A stretch of DNA of 64,000 bases from Brachyhypopomus gauderio (taxonomy: Eukaryota; Chordata; Actinopteri; Gymnotiformes; Hypopomidae), in contig NC_135211.1 of assembly GCF_052324685.1 (NCBI RefSeq), positions 1,835,105 through 1,899,104 on the forward strand, read 5' to 3'. Below the pieces are notes generated by a model. The model saw nothing but the letters and a program-made list of their open reading frames with translations. It was not told the DNA's origin and searched no databases. Numbering within the stretch: position 1 is the stretch's first letter; every line of letters begins with the position of its first letter. The position numbers and the translations under genes are program-made. This document shows, one piece after another, positions 9,826-22,369 of this stretch.

Positions 9826-9898
9826 CGCCCAACGTGGGGCTCGAACCCACGACCCTGAGATTAAGAGTCTCATGCTCTACCGACTGAGCTAGCCGGGC
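9826..9898 (-). tRNA. tRNA-Lys-CTT: tRNA-Lys(CTT), unit 8, standard
   Basis: Gene body standard; the base just upstream is changed (plus-strand 'gggctt' instead of 'gggcgt'). Confidence 0.97.
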
Positions 9899-11049
9899 TT
9901 TTTATGTAGGACCCCAAAAGCACTTGCTGTCGCCACATGTTGACATGTTGAGCAGGACCTGAGCTATGTTTGTGGAATTTGTGCAGAGACTAAAGACCTT
10001 CACCCTTAAACATTCACTAAACCTGGTGCATGATCTCACATCCCAGAGATTGAGAATCTGGCAAACTAACAATCGAACTGGTCAGGTAACAGCAGCATTT
10101 GAAGTGGGGTCAAAAATGTACCATTAAAGGCACTTGACATCCCCGCTCAGTTTCGTTGCATAGCCTCTTTATAGTTGTTGAAAAAACGTTTTGTAGCGGA
10201 AGAAAACATTAATTTACTGGAAGACAATCCAGTGATCGCTCTTAATATCAAAGTAAAACATGTACTCTGTCCTGATAAAATTTTGACCATGTGCATTTCA
10301 CCTTGGGATTTAAAGTGTTTCCCGTTAGTCTGAGTACATCAGCTGAAGGCAGCTTAACTTCTTTTTTGGTTCTTGAAGTCTTTTTTTATTCTCATCCGAA
10401 AGGCATATTCTGTTCCAGAAAACATTGGGGATTCCAATGTATCAATGACCTAGTTGGGAAAATGATTGCTGAACTCTGTAATGATCCTGATCTCAGCAGT
10501 ACCAAGTGCCACAAAGGTCCACAAATCAGTTTACTCATGTATTTTATTGCCTATGGTTTGGTTTGTAAATGTGTGTTGGTGATATGGATGCATTCATGAC
10601 ACCACATTTTCTGGACAAAATGCGTCTTGGAGCAGAGCTCCTGCAGTGCTTCCATCAAATCTGTTTTGAATAGGTTTTGGGTGCATTTTCACATATAATT
10701 TCAAAAGCGTCATATCTAAGAGGACATAACCCTGCAACTGAAGGCAAGGGAGCTACACTGTGTAAACTGGTGAAAATCATACACATTCCGATGACTGGTG
10801 GACAAAAGGATCAAAACTTTGACAGGAAAAGGGTCTACAAACTGACCTTTTGTTTGAAGACCTGCAGGTCTTGACAAGTGAGTAATTGAAGGAAGGGCAA
10901 ATTTTAGACAAGCTAGCAGAAAAGTGTGAGTGACCTTGATGTTGCATCCTTTATGCATTGGCTCATTTCATCAAAAGCCAGCAAACAGGAGGAATGTGCT
11001 TGTTGGGTTTTTCTTTTGAGGAAGAACTATGTAAGCACAGAAGCATCTG

Positions 11050-11055
11050 GTCTCT

Positions 11056-11096
<41 letters not shown>

Positions 11097-11123
11097 ATGG
11101 TGGTTCGAGCCCACCCAGGGAAG
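11050..11123 (+). tRNA. tRNA-Asn-GTT: tRNA-Asn(GTT), unit 8, A72 variant
   Basis: G1-A72 mismatch; flank 'cagaagc'; 89-bp gap follows. Confidence 0.93.
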
Positions 11124-11212
11124 ATGTATGTTCCTTTCTCTTCTTTTTTAGACGTATTTTGCGCAAACAGATTAACTAAATTTCAACATTTCTCTCAAAC
11201 AAATCAGCCTCT

Positions 11213-11285
11213 CGCCCAACGTGGGGCTCGAACCCACGACCCTGAGATTAAGAGTCTCATGCTCTACCGACTGAGCGAGCCGGAC
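11213..11285 (-). tRNA. tRNA-Lys-CTT: tRNA-Lys(CTT), unit 9, form B
   Basis: U2 and C9 with form-B leader. Confidence 0.95.
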
Positions 11286-12436
11286 GTTTTTTGTAGGACC
11301 CCAAAAGCACTTGCTGTCGCCACATGTTGACATGTTGAGCAGGACCTGAGCTATGTTTGTGGAATTTGTGCAGAGACTAAAGACCTTCACCCTTAAACAT
11401 TCACTAAACCTGGTGCATGATCTCACATCCCAGAGATTGAGAATCTGGCAAACTAACAATCGAACTGGTCAGGTAACAGCAGCATTTGAAGTGGGGTCAA
11501 AAATGTACCATTAAAGGCACTTGACATCCCCGCTCAGTTTCGTTGCATAGCCTCTTTATAGTTGTTGAAAAAACATTTTGTAGCGGAAGAAAACATTAAT
11601 TTACTGGAAGACAATCCAGTGATCGCTCTTAATATCAAAGTAAAACATGTACTCTGTCCTGATAAAATTTTGACCATGTGCATTTCACCTTGGGATTTAA
11701 AGTGTTTCCCGTTAGTCTGAGTACATCAGCTGAAGGCAGCTTAACTTCTTTTTTGGTTCTTGAAGTCTTTTTTTATTCTCATCCGAAAGGCATATTCTGT
11801 TCCAGAAAACATTGGGGATTCCAATGTATCAATGACCTAGTTGGGAAAATGATTGCTGAACTCTGTAATGATCCTGATCTCAGCAGTACCAAGTGCCACA
11901 AAGGTCCACAAATCAGTTTACTCATGTATTTTATTGCCTATGGTTTGGTTTGTAAATGTGTGTTGGTGATATGGATGCATTCATGACACCACATTTTCTG
12001 GACAAAATGCGTCTTGGAGCAGAGCTCCTGCAGTGCTTCCATCAAATCTGTTTTGAATAGGTTTTGGGTGCATTTTCACATATAATTTCAAAAGCGTCAT
12101 ATCTAAGAGGACATAACCCTGCAACTGAAGGCAAGGGAGCTACACTGTGTAAACTGGTGAAAATCATACACATTCCGATGACTGGTGGACAAAAGGATCA
12201 AAACTGTGACAGGAAAAGGGTCTACAAACTGACCTTTTGTTTGAAGACCTGCAGGTCGTGACAAGTGAGTAATTGAAGGAAGGGCAAATTTTAGACAAGC
12301 TAGCAGAAAAGTGTGAGTGACCTTGATGTTGCATCCTTTATGCATTGGCTCATTTCATCAAAAGCCAGCAAACAGGAGGAATGTGCTTGTTGGGTTTTTC
12401 TTTTGAGGAAGAACTATGTAAGCACCGAAGCATCTG

Positions 12437-12442
12437 GTCTCT

Positions 12443-12483
<41 letters not shown>

Positions 12484-12510
12484 ATGGTGGTTCGAGCCCA
12501 CCCAGGGACG
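12437..12510 (+). tRNA. tRNA-Asn-GTT: tRNA-Asn(GTT), unit 9, consensus
   Basis: Consensus sequence; 85-bp gap follows. Confidence 0.97.
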
Positions 12511-12595
12511 ATGTATGTTCCTTTCTCTTCTTTTTTAGACGTATTTTGCGCAGATTAACTAAATTTCAACATTTCTCTCAAACAAATCAGCCTCT

Positions 12596-12668
12596 CGCCC
12601 AACGTGGGGCTCGAACCCACGACCCTGAGATTAAGAGTCTCATGCTCTACCGACTGAGCTAGCCGGGC
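12596..12668 (-). tRNA. tRNA-Lys-CTT: tRNA-Lys(CTT), unit 10, standard
   Basis: Standard sequence, type 1 unit. Confidence 0.97.
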
Positions 12669-13819
12669 GTTTTATGTAGGACCCCAAAAGCACTTGCTGT
12701 CGCCACATGTTGACATGTTGAGCAGGACCTGAGCTATGTTTGTGGAATTTGTGCAGAGACTAAAGACCTTCACCCTTAAACATTCACTAAACCTGGTGCA
12801 TGATCTCACATCCCAGAGATTGAGAATCTGGCAAACTAACAATCGAACTGGTCAGGTAACAGCAGCATTTGAAGTGGGGTCAAAAATGTACCATTAAAGG
12901 CACTTGACATCCCCGCTCAGTTTCGTTGCATAGCCTCTTTATAGTTGTTGAAAAAACGTTTTGTAGCGGAAGAAAACATTAATTTACTGGAAGACAATCC
13001 AGTGATCGCTCTTAATATCAAAGTAAAACATGTACTCTGTCCTGATAAAATTTTGACCATGTGCATTTCACCTTGGGATTTAAAGTGTTTCCCGTTAGTC
13101 TGAGTACATCAGCTGAAGGCAGCTTAACTTCTTTTTTGGTTCTTGAAGTCTTTTTTTATTCTCATCCGAAAGGCATATTCTGTTCCAGAAAACATTGGGG
13201 ATTCCAATGTATCAATGACCTAGTTGGGAAAATGATTGCTGAACTCTGTAATGATCCTGATCTCAGCAGTACCAAGTGCCACAAAGGTCCACAAATCAGT
13301 TTACTCATGTATTTTATTGCCTATGGCTTGGTTTGTAAATGTGTGTTGGTGATATGGAAGCATTCATGACACCACATTTTCTGGACAAAATGCGTCTTGG
13401 AGCAGAGCTCCTGCAGTGCTTCCATCAAATCTGTTTTGAATAGGTTTTGGGTGCATTTTCACATATAATTTCAAAAGCGTCATATCTAAGAGGACATAAC
13501 CCTGCAACTGAAGGCAAGGGAGCTACACTGTGTAAACTGGTGAAAATCATACACATTCCGATGACTGGTGGACAAAAGGATCAAAACTTTGACAGGAAAA
13601 GGGTCTACAAACTGACCTTTTGTTTGAAGACCTGCAGGTCTTGACAAGTGAGTAATTGAAGGAAGGGCAAATTTTAGACAAGCTAGCAGAAAAGTGTGAG
13701 TGACCTTGATGTTGCATCCTTTATGCATTGGCTCATTTCATCAAAAGCCAGCAAACAGGAGGAATGTGCTTGTTGGGTTTTTCTTTTGAGGAAGAACTAT
13801 GTAAGCACAGAACCATCTG

Positions 13820-13825
13820 GTCTCT

Positions 13826-13866
<41 letters not shown>

Positions 13867-13893
13867 ATGGTGGTTCGAGCCCACCCAGGGAAG
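13820..13893 (+). tRNA. tRNA-Asn-GTT: tRNA-Asn(GTT), unit 10, A72 variant
   Basis: G1-A72 mismatch with the rare flank 'cagaacc', shared only with unit 1, 12,467 bp away. Confidence 0.93.
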
Positions 13894-13982
13894 ATGTATG
13901 TTCCTTTCTCTTCTTTTTTAGACGTATTTTGCGCAAACAGATTAACTAAATTTCAACATTTCTCTCAAACAAATCAGCCTCT

Positions 13983-14055
13983 CGCCCAACGTGGGGCTCG
14001 AACCCACGACCCTGAGATTAAGAGTCTCATGCTCTACCGACTGAGCGAGCCGGAC
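13983..14055 (-). tRNA. tRNA-Lys-CTT: tRNA-Lys(CTT), unit 11, form B
   Basis: U2 and C9. The spacer beyond shares 'aggctcttg' and 'cccatt' with unit 2. Confidence 0.95.
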
Positions 14056-15206
14056 GTTTTTTGTAGGACCCCAAATGCACTTGCTGTCGCCACATGTTGA
14101 CATGTTGAGCAGGACCTGAGCTATGTTTGTGGAATTTGTGCAGAGACTAAAGACCTTCACCCTTAAACATTCACTAAACCTGGTGCATGATCTCACATCC
14201 CAGAGATTGAGAATCTGGCAAACTAACAATCGAACTGGTCAGGTAACAGCAGCATTTGAAGTGGGGTCAAAAATGTACCATTAAAGGCTCTTGACATCCC
14301 CGCTCAGTTTCGTTGCATAGCCTCTTTATAGTTGTTGAAAAAACATTTTGTAGCGGAAGAAAACATTAATTTACTGGAAGACAATCCAGTGATCGCTCTT
14401 AATATCAAAGTAAAACATGTACTCTGTCCTGATAAAATTTTGACCATGTGCATTTCACCTTGGGATTTAAAGTGTTTCCCATTAGTCTGAGTACATCAGC
14501 TGAAGGCAGCTTAACTTCTTTTTTGGTTCTTGAAGTCTTTTTTTATTCTCATCCGAAAGGCATATTCTGTTCCAGAAAACATTGGGGATTCCAATGTATC
14601 AATGACCTAGTTGGGAAAATGATTGCTGAACTCTGTAATGATCCTGATCTCAGCAGTACCAAGTGCCACAAAGGTCCACAAATCAGTTTACTCATGTATT
14701 TTATTGCCTATGGTTTGGTTTGTAAATGTGTGTTGGTGATATGGATGCATTCATGACACCACATTTTCTGGACAAAATGCGTCTTGGAGCAGAGCTCCTG
14801 CAGTGCTTCCATCAAATCTGTTTTGAATAGGTTTTGGGTGCATTTTCACATATAATTTCAAAAGCGTCATATCTAAGAGGACATAACCCTGCAACTGAAG
14901 GCAAGGGAGCTACACTGTGTAAACTGGTGAAAATCATACACATTCCGATGACTGGTGGACAAAAGGATCAAAACTGTGACAGGAAAAGGGTCTACAAACT
15001 GACCTTTTGTTTGAAGACCTGCAGGTCGTGACAAGTGAGTAATTGAAGGAAGGGCAAATTTTAGACAAGCTAGCAGAAAAGTGTGAGTGACCTTGATGTT
15101 GCATCCTTTATGCATTGGCTCATTTCATCAAAAGCCAGCAAACAGGAGGAATGTGCTTGTTGGGTTTTTCTTTTGAGGAAGAACTATGTAAGCACCGAAG
15201 CATCTG

Positions 15207-15280
15207 GTCTCTGTGGCGCAATCGGTTAGCACGTTCGGCTGTTAACCGAAAGGATGGTGGTTCGAGCCCACCCAGGGACG
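15207..15280 (+). tRNA. tRNA-Asn-GTT: tRNA-Asn(GTT), unit 11, A24 variant
   Basis: C11-A24 D-stem mismatch; 85-bp gap follows. Confidence 0.93.
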
Positions 15281-15365
15281 ATGTATGTTCCTTTCTCTTC
15301 TTTTTTAGACGTATTTTGCGCAGATTAACTAAATTTCAACATTTCTCTCAAACAAATCAGCCTCT

Positions 15366-15438
15366 CGCCCAACGTGGGGCTCGAACCCACGACCCTGAGA
15401 TTAAGAGTCTCATGCTCTACCGACTGAGCTAGCCGGGC
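15366..15438 (-). tRNA. tRNA-Lys-CTT: tRNA-Lys(CTT), unit 12, standard
   Basis: Standard sequence, type 1 unit opening trimer 12-13-14. Confidence 0.97.
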
Positions 15439-16589
15439 GTTTTATGTAGGACCCCAAAAGCACTTGCTGTCGCCACATGTTGACATGTTGAGCAGGACCT
15501 GAGCTATGTTTGTGGAATTTGTGCAGAGACTAAAGACCTTCACCCTTAAACATTCACTAAACCTGGTGCATGATCTCACATCCCAGAGATTGAGAATCTG
15601 GCAAACTAACAATCGAACTGGTCAGGTAACAGCAGCATTTGAAGTGGGGTCAAAAATGTACCATTAAAGGCACTTGACATCCCCGCTCAGTTTCGTTGCA
15701 TAGCCTCTTTATAGTTGTTGAAAAAACGTTTTGTAGCGGAAGAAAACATTAATTTACTGGAAGACAATCCAGTGATCGCTCTTAATATCAAAGTAAAACA
15801 TGTACTCTGTCCTGATAAAATTTTGACCATGTGCATTTCACCTTGGGATTTAAAGTGTTTCCCGTTAGTCTGAGTACATCAGCTGAAGGCAGCTTAACTT
15901 CTTTTTTGGTTCTTGAAGTCTTTTTTTATTCTCATCCGAAAGGCATATTCTGTTCCAGAAAACATTGGGGATTCCAATGTATCAATGACCTAGTTGGGAA
16001 AATGATTGCTGAACTCTGTAATGATCCTGATCTCAGCAGTACCAAGTGCCACAAAGGTCCACAAATCAGTTTACTCATGTATTTTATTGCCTATGGTTTG
16101 GTTTGTAAATGTGTGTTGGTGATATGGATGCATTCATGACACCACATTTTCTGGACAAAATGCGTCTTGGAGCAGAGCTCCTGCAGTGCTTCCATCAAAT
16201 CTGTTTTGAATAGGTTTTGGGTGCATTTTCACATATAATTTCAAAAGCGTCATATCTAAGAGGACATAACCCTGCAACTGAAGGCAAGGGAGCTACACTG
16301 TGTAAACTGGTGAAAATCATACACATTCCGATGACTGGTGGACAAAAGGATCAAAACTTTGACAGGAAAAGGGTCTACAAACTGACCTTTTGTTTGAAGA
16401 CCTGCAGGTCGTGACAAGTGAGTAATTGAAGGAAGGGCAAATTTTAGACAAGCTAGCAGAAAAGTGTGAGTGACCTTGATGTTGCATCCTTTATGCATTG
16501 GCTCATTTCATCAAAAGCCAGCAAACAGGAGGAATGTGCTTGTTGGGTTTTTCTTTTGAGGAAGAACTATGTAAGCACCGAAGCATCTG

Positions 16590-16595
16590 GTCTCT

Positions 16596-16636
<41 letters not shown>

Positions 16637-16663
16637 ATGGTGGTTCGAGCCCACCCAGGGACG
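16590..16663 (+). tRNA. tRNA-Asn-GTT: tRNA-Asn(GTT), unit 12, consensus
   Basis: Consensus sequence; 89-bp gap follows. Confidence 0.97.
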
Positions 16664-16752
16664 ATGTATGTTCCTTTCTCTTCTTTTTTAGACGTATTTT
16701 GCGCAAACAGATTAACTAAATTTCAACATTTCTCTCAAACAAATCAGCCTCT

Positions 16753-16825
16753 CGCCCAACGTGGGGCTCGAACCCACGACCCTGAGATTAAGAGTCTCAT
16801 GCTCTACCGACTGAGCGAGCCGGAC
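16753..16825 (-). tRNA. tRNA-Lys-CTT: tRNA-Lys(CTT), unit 13, form B
   Basis: U2 and C9 with form-B leader. Confidence 0.95.
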
Positions 16826-17976
16826 GTTTTTTGTAGGACCCCAAAAGCACTTGCTGTCGCCACATGTTGACATGTTGAGCAGGACCTGAGCTATGTTTGT
16901 GGAATTTGTGCAGAGACTAAAGACCTTCACCCTTAAACATTCACTAAACCTGGTGCATGATCTCACATCCCAGAGATTGAGAATCTGGCAAACTAACAAT
17001 CGAACTGGTCAGGTAACAGCAGCATTTGAAGTGGGGTCAAAAATGTACCATTAAAGGCACTTGACATCCCCGCTCAGTTTCGTTGCATAGCCTCTTTATA
17101 GTTGTTGAAAAAACATTTTGTAGCGGAAGAAAACATTAATTTACTGGAAGACAATCCAGTGATCGCTCTTAATATCAAAGTAAAACATGTACTCTGTCCT
17201 GATAAAATTTTGACCATGTGCATTTCACCTTGGGATTTAAAGTGTTTCCCGTTAGTCTGAGTACATCAGCTGAAGGCAGCTTAACTTCTTTTTTGGTTCT
17301 TGAAGTCTTTTTTTATTCTCATCCGAAAGGCATATTCTGTTCCAGAAAACATTGGGGATTCCAATGTATCAATGACCTAGTTGGGAAAATGATTGCTGAA
17401 CTCTGTAATGATCCTGATCTCAGCAGTACCAAGTGCCACAAAGGTCCACAAATCAGTTTACTCATGTATTTTATTGCCTATGGTTTGGTTTGTAAATGTG
17501 TGTTGGTGATATGGATGCATTCATGACACCACATTTTCTGGACAAAATGCGTCTTGGAGCAGAGCTCCTGCAGTGCTTCCATCAAATCTGTTTTGAATAG
17601 GTTTTGGGTGCATTTTCACATATAATTTCAAAAGCGTCATATCTAAGAGGACATAACCCTGCAACTGAAGGCAAGGGAGCTACACTGTGTAAACTGGTGA
17701 AAATCATACACATTCCGATGACTGGTGGACAAAAGGATCAAAACTGTGACAGGAAAAGGGTCTACAAACTGACCTTTTGTTTGAAGACCTGCAGGTCGTG
17801 ACAAGTGAGTAATTGAAGGAAGGGCAAATTTTAGACAAGCTAGCAGAAAAGTGTGAGTGACCTTGATGTTGCATCCTTTATGCATTGGCTCATTTCATCA
17901 AAAGCCAGCAAACAGGAGGAATGTGCTTGTTGGGTTTTTCTTTTGAGGAAGAACTATGTAAGCACCGAAGCATCTG

Positions 17977-17982
17977 GTCTCT

Positions 17983-18023
<41 letters not shown>

Positions 18024-18050
18024 ATGGTGGTTCGAGCCCAACCAGGGACG
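17977..18050 (+). tRNA. tRNA-Asn-GTT: tRNA-Asn(GTT), unit 13, A64 variant
   Basis: T-stem 3' strand reads CCAAC instead of CCACC, giving a G50-A64 mismatch. The only copy with this change. The B box core is untouched; T-arm stability should fall. 'gacata' gap follows. Confidence 0.9.
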
Positions 18051-18139
18051 ATGTATGTTCCTTTCTCTTCTTTTTTAGACATATTTTGCGCAAACAGATT
18101 AACTAAATTTCAACATTTCTCTCAAACAAATCAGCCTCT

Positions 18140-18212
18140 CGCCCAACGTGGGGCTCGAACCCACGACCCTGAGATTAAGAGTCTCATGCTCTACCGACTG
18201 AGCTAGCCGGGC
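18140..18212 (-). tRNA. tRNA-Lys-CTT: tRNA-Lys(CTT), unit 14, standard
   Basis: Standard sequence, type 3 unit. Confidence 0.97.
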
Positions 18213-19363
18213 GTTTTATGTAGGACCCCAAAAGCACTTGCTGTCGCCACATGTTGACATGTTGAGCAGGACCTGAGCTATGTTTGTGGAATTTGTGCAG
18301 AGACTAAAGACCTTCACCCTTAAACATTCACTAAACCTGGTGCATGATCTCACATCCCAGAGATTGAGAATCTGGCAAACTAACAATCGAACTGGTCAGG
18401 TAACAGCAGCATTTGAAGTGGGGTCAAAAATGTACCATTAAAGGCACTTGACATCCCCGCTCAGTTTCGTTGCATAGCCTCTTTATAGTTGTTGAAAAAA
18501 CATTTTGTAGCGGAAGAAAACATTAATTTACTGGAAGACAATCCAGTGATCGCTCTTAATATCAAAGTAAAACATGTACTCTGTCCTGATAAAATTTTGA
18601 CCATGTGCATTTCACCTTGGGATTTAAAGTGTTTCCCGTTAGTCTGAGTACATCAGCTGAAGGCAGCTTAACTTCTTTTTTGGTTCTTGAAGTCTTTTTT
18701 TATTCTCATCCGAAAGGCATATTCTGTTCCAGAAAACATTGGGGATTCCAATGTATCAATGACCTAGTTGGGAAAATGATTGCTGAACTCTGTAATGATC
18801 CTGATCTCAGCAGTACCAAGTGCCACAAAGGTCCACAAATCAGTTTACTCATGTATTTTATTGCCTATGGTTTGGTTTGTAAATGTGTGTTGGTGATATG
18901 GATGCATTCATGACACCACATTTTCTGGACAAAATGCGTCTTGGAGCAGAGCTCCTGCAGTGCTTCCATCAAATCTGTTTTGAATAGGTTTTGGGTGCAT
19001 TTTCACATATAATTTCAAAAGCGTCATATCTAAGAGGACATAACCCTGCAACTGAAGGCAAGGGAGCTACACTGTGTAAACTGGTGAAAATCATACACAT
19101 TCCGATGACTGGTGGACAAAAGGATCAAAACTGTGACAGGAAAAGGGTCTACAAACTGACCTTTTGTTTGAAGACCTGCAGGTCGTGACAAGTGAGTAAT
19201 TGAAGGAAGGGCAAATTTTAGACAAGCTAGCAGAAAAGTGTGAGTGACCTTGATGTTGCATCCTTTATGCATTGGCTCATTTCATCAAAAGCCAGCAAAC
19301 AGGAGGAATGTGCTTGTTGGGTTTTTCTTTTGAGGAAGAACTATGTAAGCACCGAAGCATCTG

Positions 19364-19437
19364 GTCTCTGTGGCGCAATCGGTTAGCACGTTCGGCTGTT
19401 AACCGAAAGGATGGTGGTTCGAGCCCACCCAGGGACG
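19364..19437 (+). tRNA. tRNA-Asn-GTT: tRNA-Asn(GTT), unit 14, A24 variant
   Basis: C11-A24 D-stem mismatch; 85-bp gap follows. Confidence 0.93.
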
Positions 19438-19522
19438 ATGTATGTTCCTTTCTCTTCTTTTTTAGACGTATTTTGCGCAGATTAACTAAATTTCAACATT
19501 TCTCTCAAACAAATCAGCCTCT

Positions 19523-19595
19523 CGCCCAACGTGGGGCTCGAACCCACGACCCTGAGATTAAGAGTCTCATGCTCTACCGACTGAGCTAGCCGGGC
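19523..19595 (-). tRNA. tRNA-Lys-CTT: tRNA-Lys(CTT), unit 15, standard
   Basis: Standard sequence, type 1 unit opening trimer 15-16-17. Confidence 0.97.
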
Positions 19596-20746
19596 GTTTT
19601 ATGTAGGACCCCAAAAGCACTTGCTGTCGCCACATGTTGACATGTTGAGCAGGACCTGAGCTATGTTTGTGGAATTTGTGCAGAGACTAAAGACCTTCAC
19701 CCTTAAACATTCACTAAACCTGGTGCATGATCTCACATCCCAGAGATTGAGAATCTGGCAAACTAACAATCGAACTGGTCAGGTAACAGCAGCATTTGAA
19801 GTGGGGTCAAAAATGTACCATTAAAGGCACTTGACATCCCCGCTCAGTTTCGTTGCATAGCCTCTTTATAGTTGTTGAAAAAACGTTTTGTAGCGGAAGA
19901 AAACATTAATTTACTGGAAGACAATCCAGTGATCGCTCTTAATATCAAAGTAAAACATGTACTCTGTCCTGATAAAATTTTGACCATGTGCATTTCACCT
20001 TGGGATTTAAAGTGTTTCCCGTTAGTCTGAGTACATCAGCTGAAGGCAGCTTAACTTCTTTTTTGGTTCTTGAAGTCTTTTTTTATTCTCATCCGAAAGG
20101 CATATTCTGTTCCAGAAAACATTGGGGATTCCAATGTATCAATGACCTAGTTGGGAAAATGATTGCTGAACTCTGTAATGATCCTGATCTCAGCAGTACC
20201 AAGTGCCACAAAGGTCCACAAATCAGTTTACTCATGTATTTTATTGCCTATGGTTTGGTTTGTAAATGTGTGTTGGTGATATGGATGCATTCATGACACC
20301 ACATTTTCTGGACAAAATGCGTCTTGGAGCAGAGCTCCTGCAGTGCTTCCATCAAATCTGTTTTGAATAGGTTTTGGGTGCATTTTCACATATAATTTCA
20401 AAAGCGTCATATCTAAGAGGACATAACCCTGCAACTGAAGGCAAGGGAGCTACACTGTGTAAACTGGTGAAAATCATACACATTCCGATGACTGGTGGAC
20501 AAAAGGATCAAAACTTTGACAGGAAAAGGGTCTACAAACTGACCTTTTGTTTGAAGACCTGCAGGTCGTGACAAGTGAGTAATTGAAGGAAGGGCAAATT
20601 TTAGACAAGCTAGCAGAAAAGTGTGAGTGACCTTGATGTTGCATCCTTTATGCATTGGCTCATTTCATCAAAAGCCAGCAAACAGGAGGAATGTGCTTGT
20701 TGGGTTTTTCTTTTGAGGAAGAACTATGTAAGCACCGACGCATCTG

Positions 20747-20752
20747 GTCTCT

Positions 20753-20793
<41 letters not shown>

Positions 20794-20820
20794 ATGGTGG
20801 TTCGAGCCCACCCAGGGACG
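20747..20820 (+). tRNA. tRNA-Asn-GTT: tRNA-Asn(GTT), unit 15, consensus
   Basis: Consensus gene; private flank change 'cgacgc' just upstream. Confidence 0.97.
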
Positions 20821-20909
20821 ATGTATGTTCCTTTCTCTTCTTTTTTAGACGTATTTTGCGCAAACAGATTAACTAAATTTCAACATTTCTCTCAAACAAA
20901 TCAGCCTCT

Positions 20910-20982
20910 CGCCCAACGTGGGGCTCGAACCCACGACCCTGAGATTAAGAGTCTCATGCTCTACCGACTGAGCGAGCCGGAC
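20910..20982 (-). tRNA. tRNA-Lys-CTT: tRNA-Lys(CTT), unit 16, form B
   Basis: U2 and C9 with form-B leader. Confidence 0.95.
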
Positions 20983-22133
20983 GTTTTTTGTAGGACCCCA
21001 AAAGCACTTGCTGTCGCCACATGTTGACATGTTGAGCAGGACCTGAGCTATGTTTGTGGAATTTGTGCAGAGACTAAAGACCTTCACCCTTAAACATTCA
21101 CTAAACCTGGTGCATGATCTCACATCCCAGAGATTGAGAATCTGGCAAACTAACAATCGAACTGGTCAGGTAACAGCAGCATTTGAAGTGGGGTCAAAAA
21201 TGTACCATTAAAGGCACTTGACATCCCCGCTCAGTTTCGTTGCATAGCCTCTTTATAGTTGTTGAAAAAACATTTTGTAGCGGAAGAAAACATTAATTTA
21301 CTGGAAGACAATCCAGTGATCGCTCTTAATATCAAAGTAAAACATGTACTCTGTCCTGATAAAATTTTGACCATGTGCATTTCACCTTGGGATTTAAAGT
21401 GTTTCCCGTTAGTCTGAGTACATCAGCTGAAGGCAGCTTAACTTCTTTTTTGGTTCTTGAAGTCTTTTTTTATTCTCATCCGAAAGGCATATTCTGTTCC
21501 AGAAAACATTGGGGATTCCAATGTATCAATGACCTAGTTGGGAAAATGATTGCTGAACTCTGTAATGATCCTGATCTCAGCAGTACCAAGTGCCACAAAG
21601 GTCCACAAATCAGTTTACTCATGTATTTTATTGCCTATGGTTTGGTTTGTAAATGTGTGTTGGTGATATGGATGCATTCATGACACCACATTTTCTGGAC
21701 AAAATGCGTCTTGGAGCAGAGCTCCTGCAGTGCTTCCATCAAATCTGTTTTGAATAGGTTTTGGGTGCATTTTCACATATAATTTCAAAAGCATCATATC
21801 TAAGAGGACATAACCCTGCAACTGAAGGCAAGGGAGCTACACTGTGTAAACTGGTGAAAATCATACACATTCCGATGACTGGTGGACAAAAGGATCAAAA
21901 CTGTGACAGGAAAAGGGTCTACAAACTGACCTTTTGTTTGAAGACCTGCAGGTCGTGACAAGTGAGTAATTGAAGGAAGGGCAAATTTTAGACAAGCTAG
22001 CAGAAAAGTGTGAGTGACCTTGATGTTGCATCCTTTATGCATTGGCTCATTTCATCAAAAGCCAGCAAACAGGAGGAATGTGCTTGTTGGGTTTTTCTTT
22101 TGAGGAAGAACTATGTAAGCACCGAAGCATCTG

Positions 22134-22139
22134 GTCTCT

Positions 22140-22180
<41 letters not shown>

Positions 22181-22207
22181 ATGGTGGTTCGAGCCCACCC
22201 AGGGACG
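22134..22207 (+). tRNA. tRNA-Asn-GTT: tRNA-Asn(GTT), unit 16, consensus
   Basis: Consensus sequence; 'gacata' gap follows. Confidence 0.97.
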
Positions 22208-22296
22208 ATGTATGTTCCTTTCTCTTCTTTTTTAGACATATTTTGCGCAAACAGATTAACTAAATTTCAACATTTCTCTCAAACAAATCAGCCTCT

Positions 22297-22369
22297 CGCC
22301 CAACGTGGGGCTCGAACCCACGACCCTGAGATTAAGAGTCTCATGCTCTACCGACTGAGCTAGCTGGGC
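22297..22369 (-). tRNA. tRNA-Lys-CTT: tRNA-Lys(CTT), unit 17, A5 variant
   Basis: Acceptor reads GCCCAGC: G5 to A turns the usual G5-U68 wobble into an A5-U68 Watson-Crick pair, a conservative change. The only copy with it. Confidence 0.95.
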
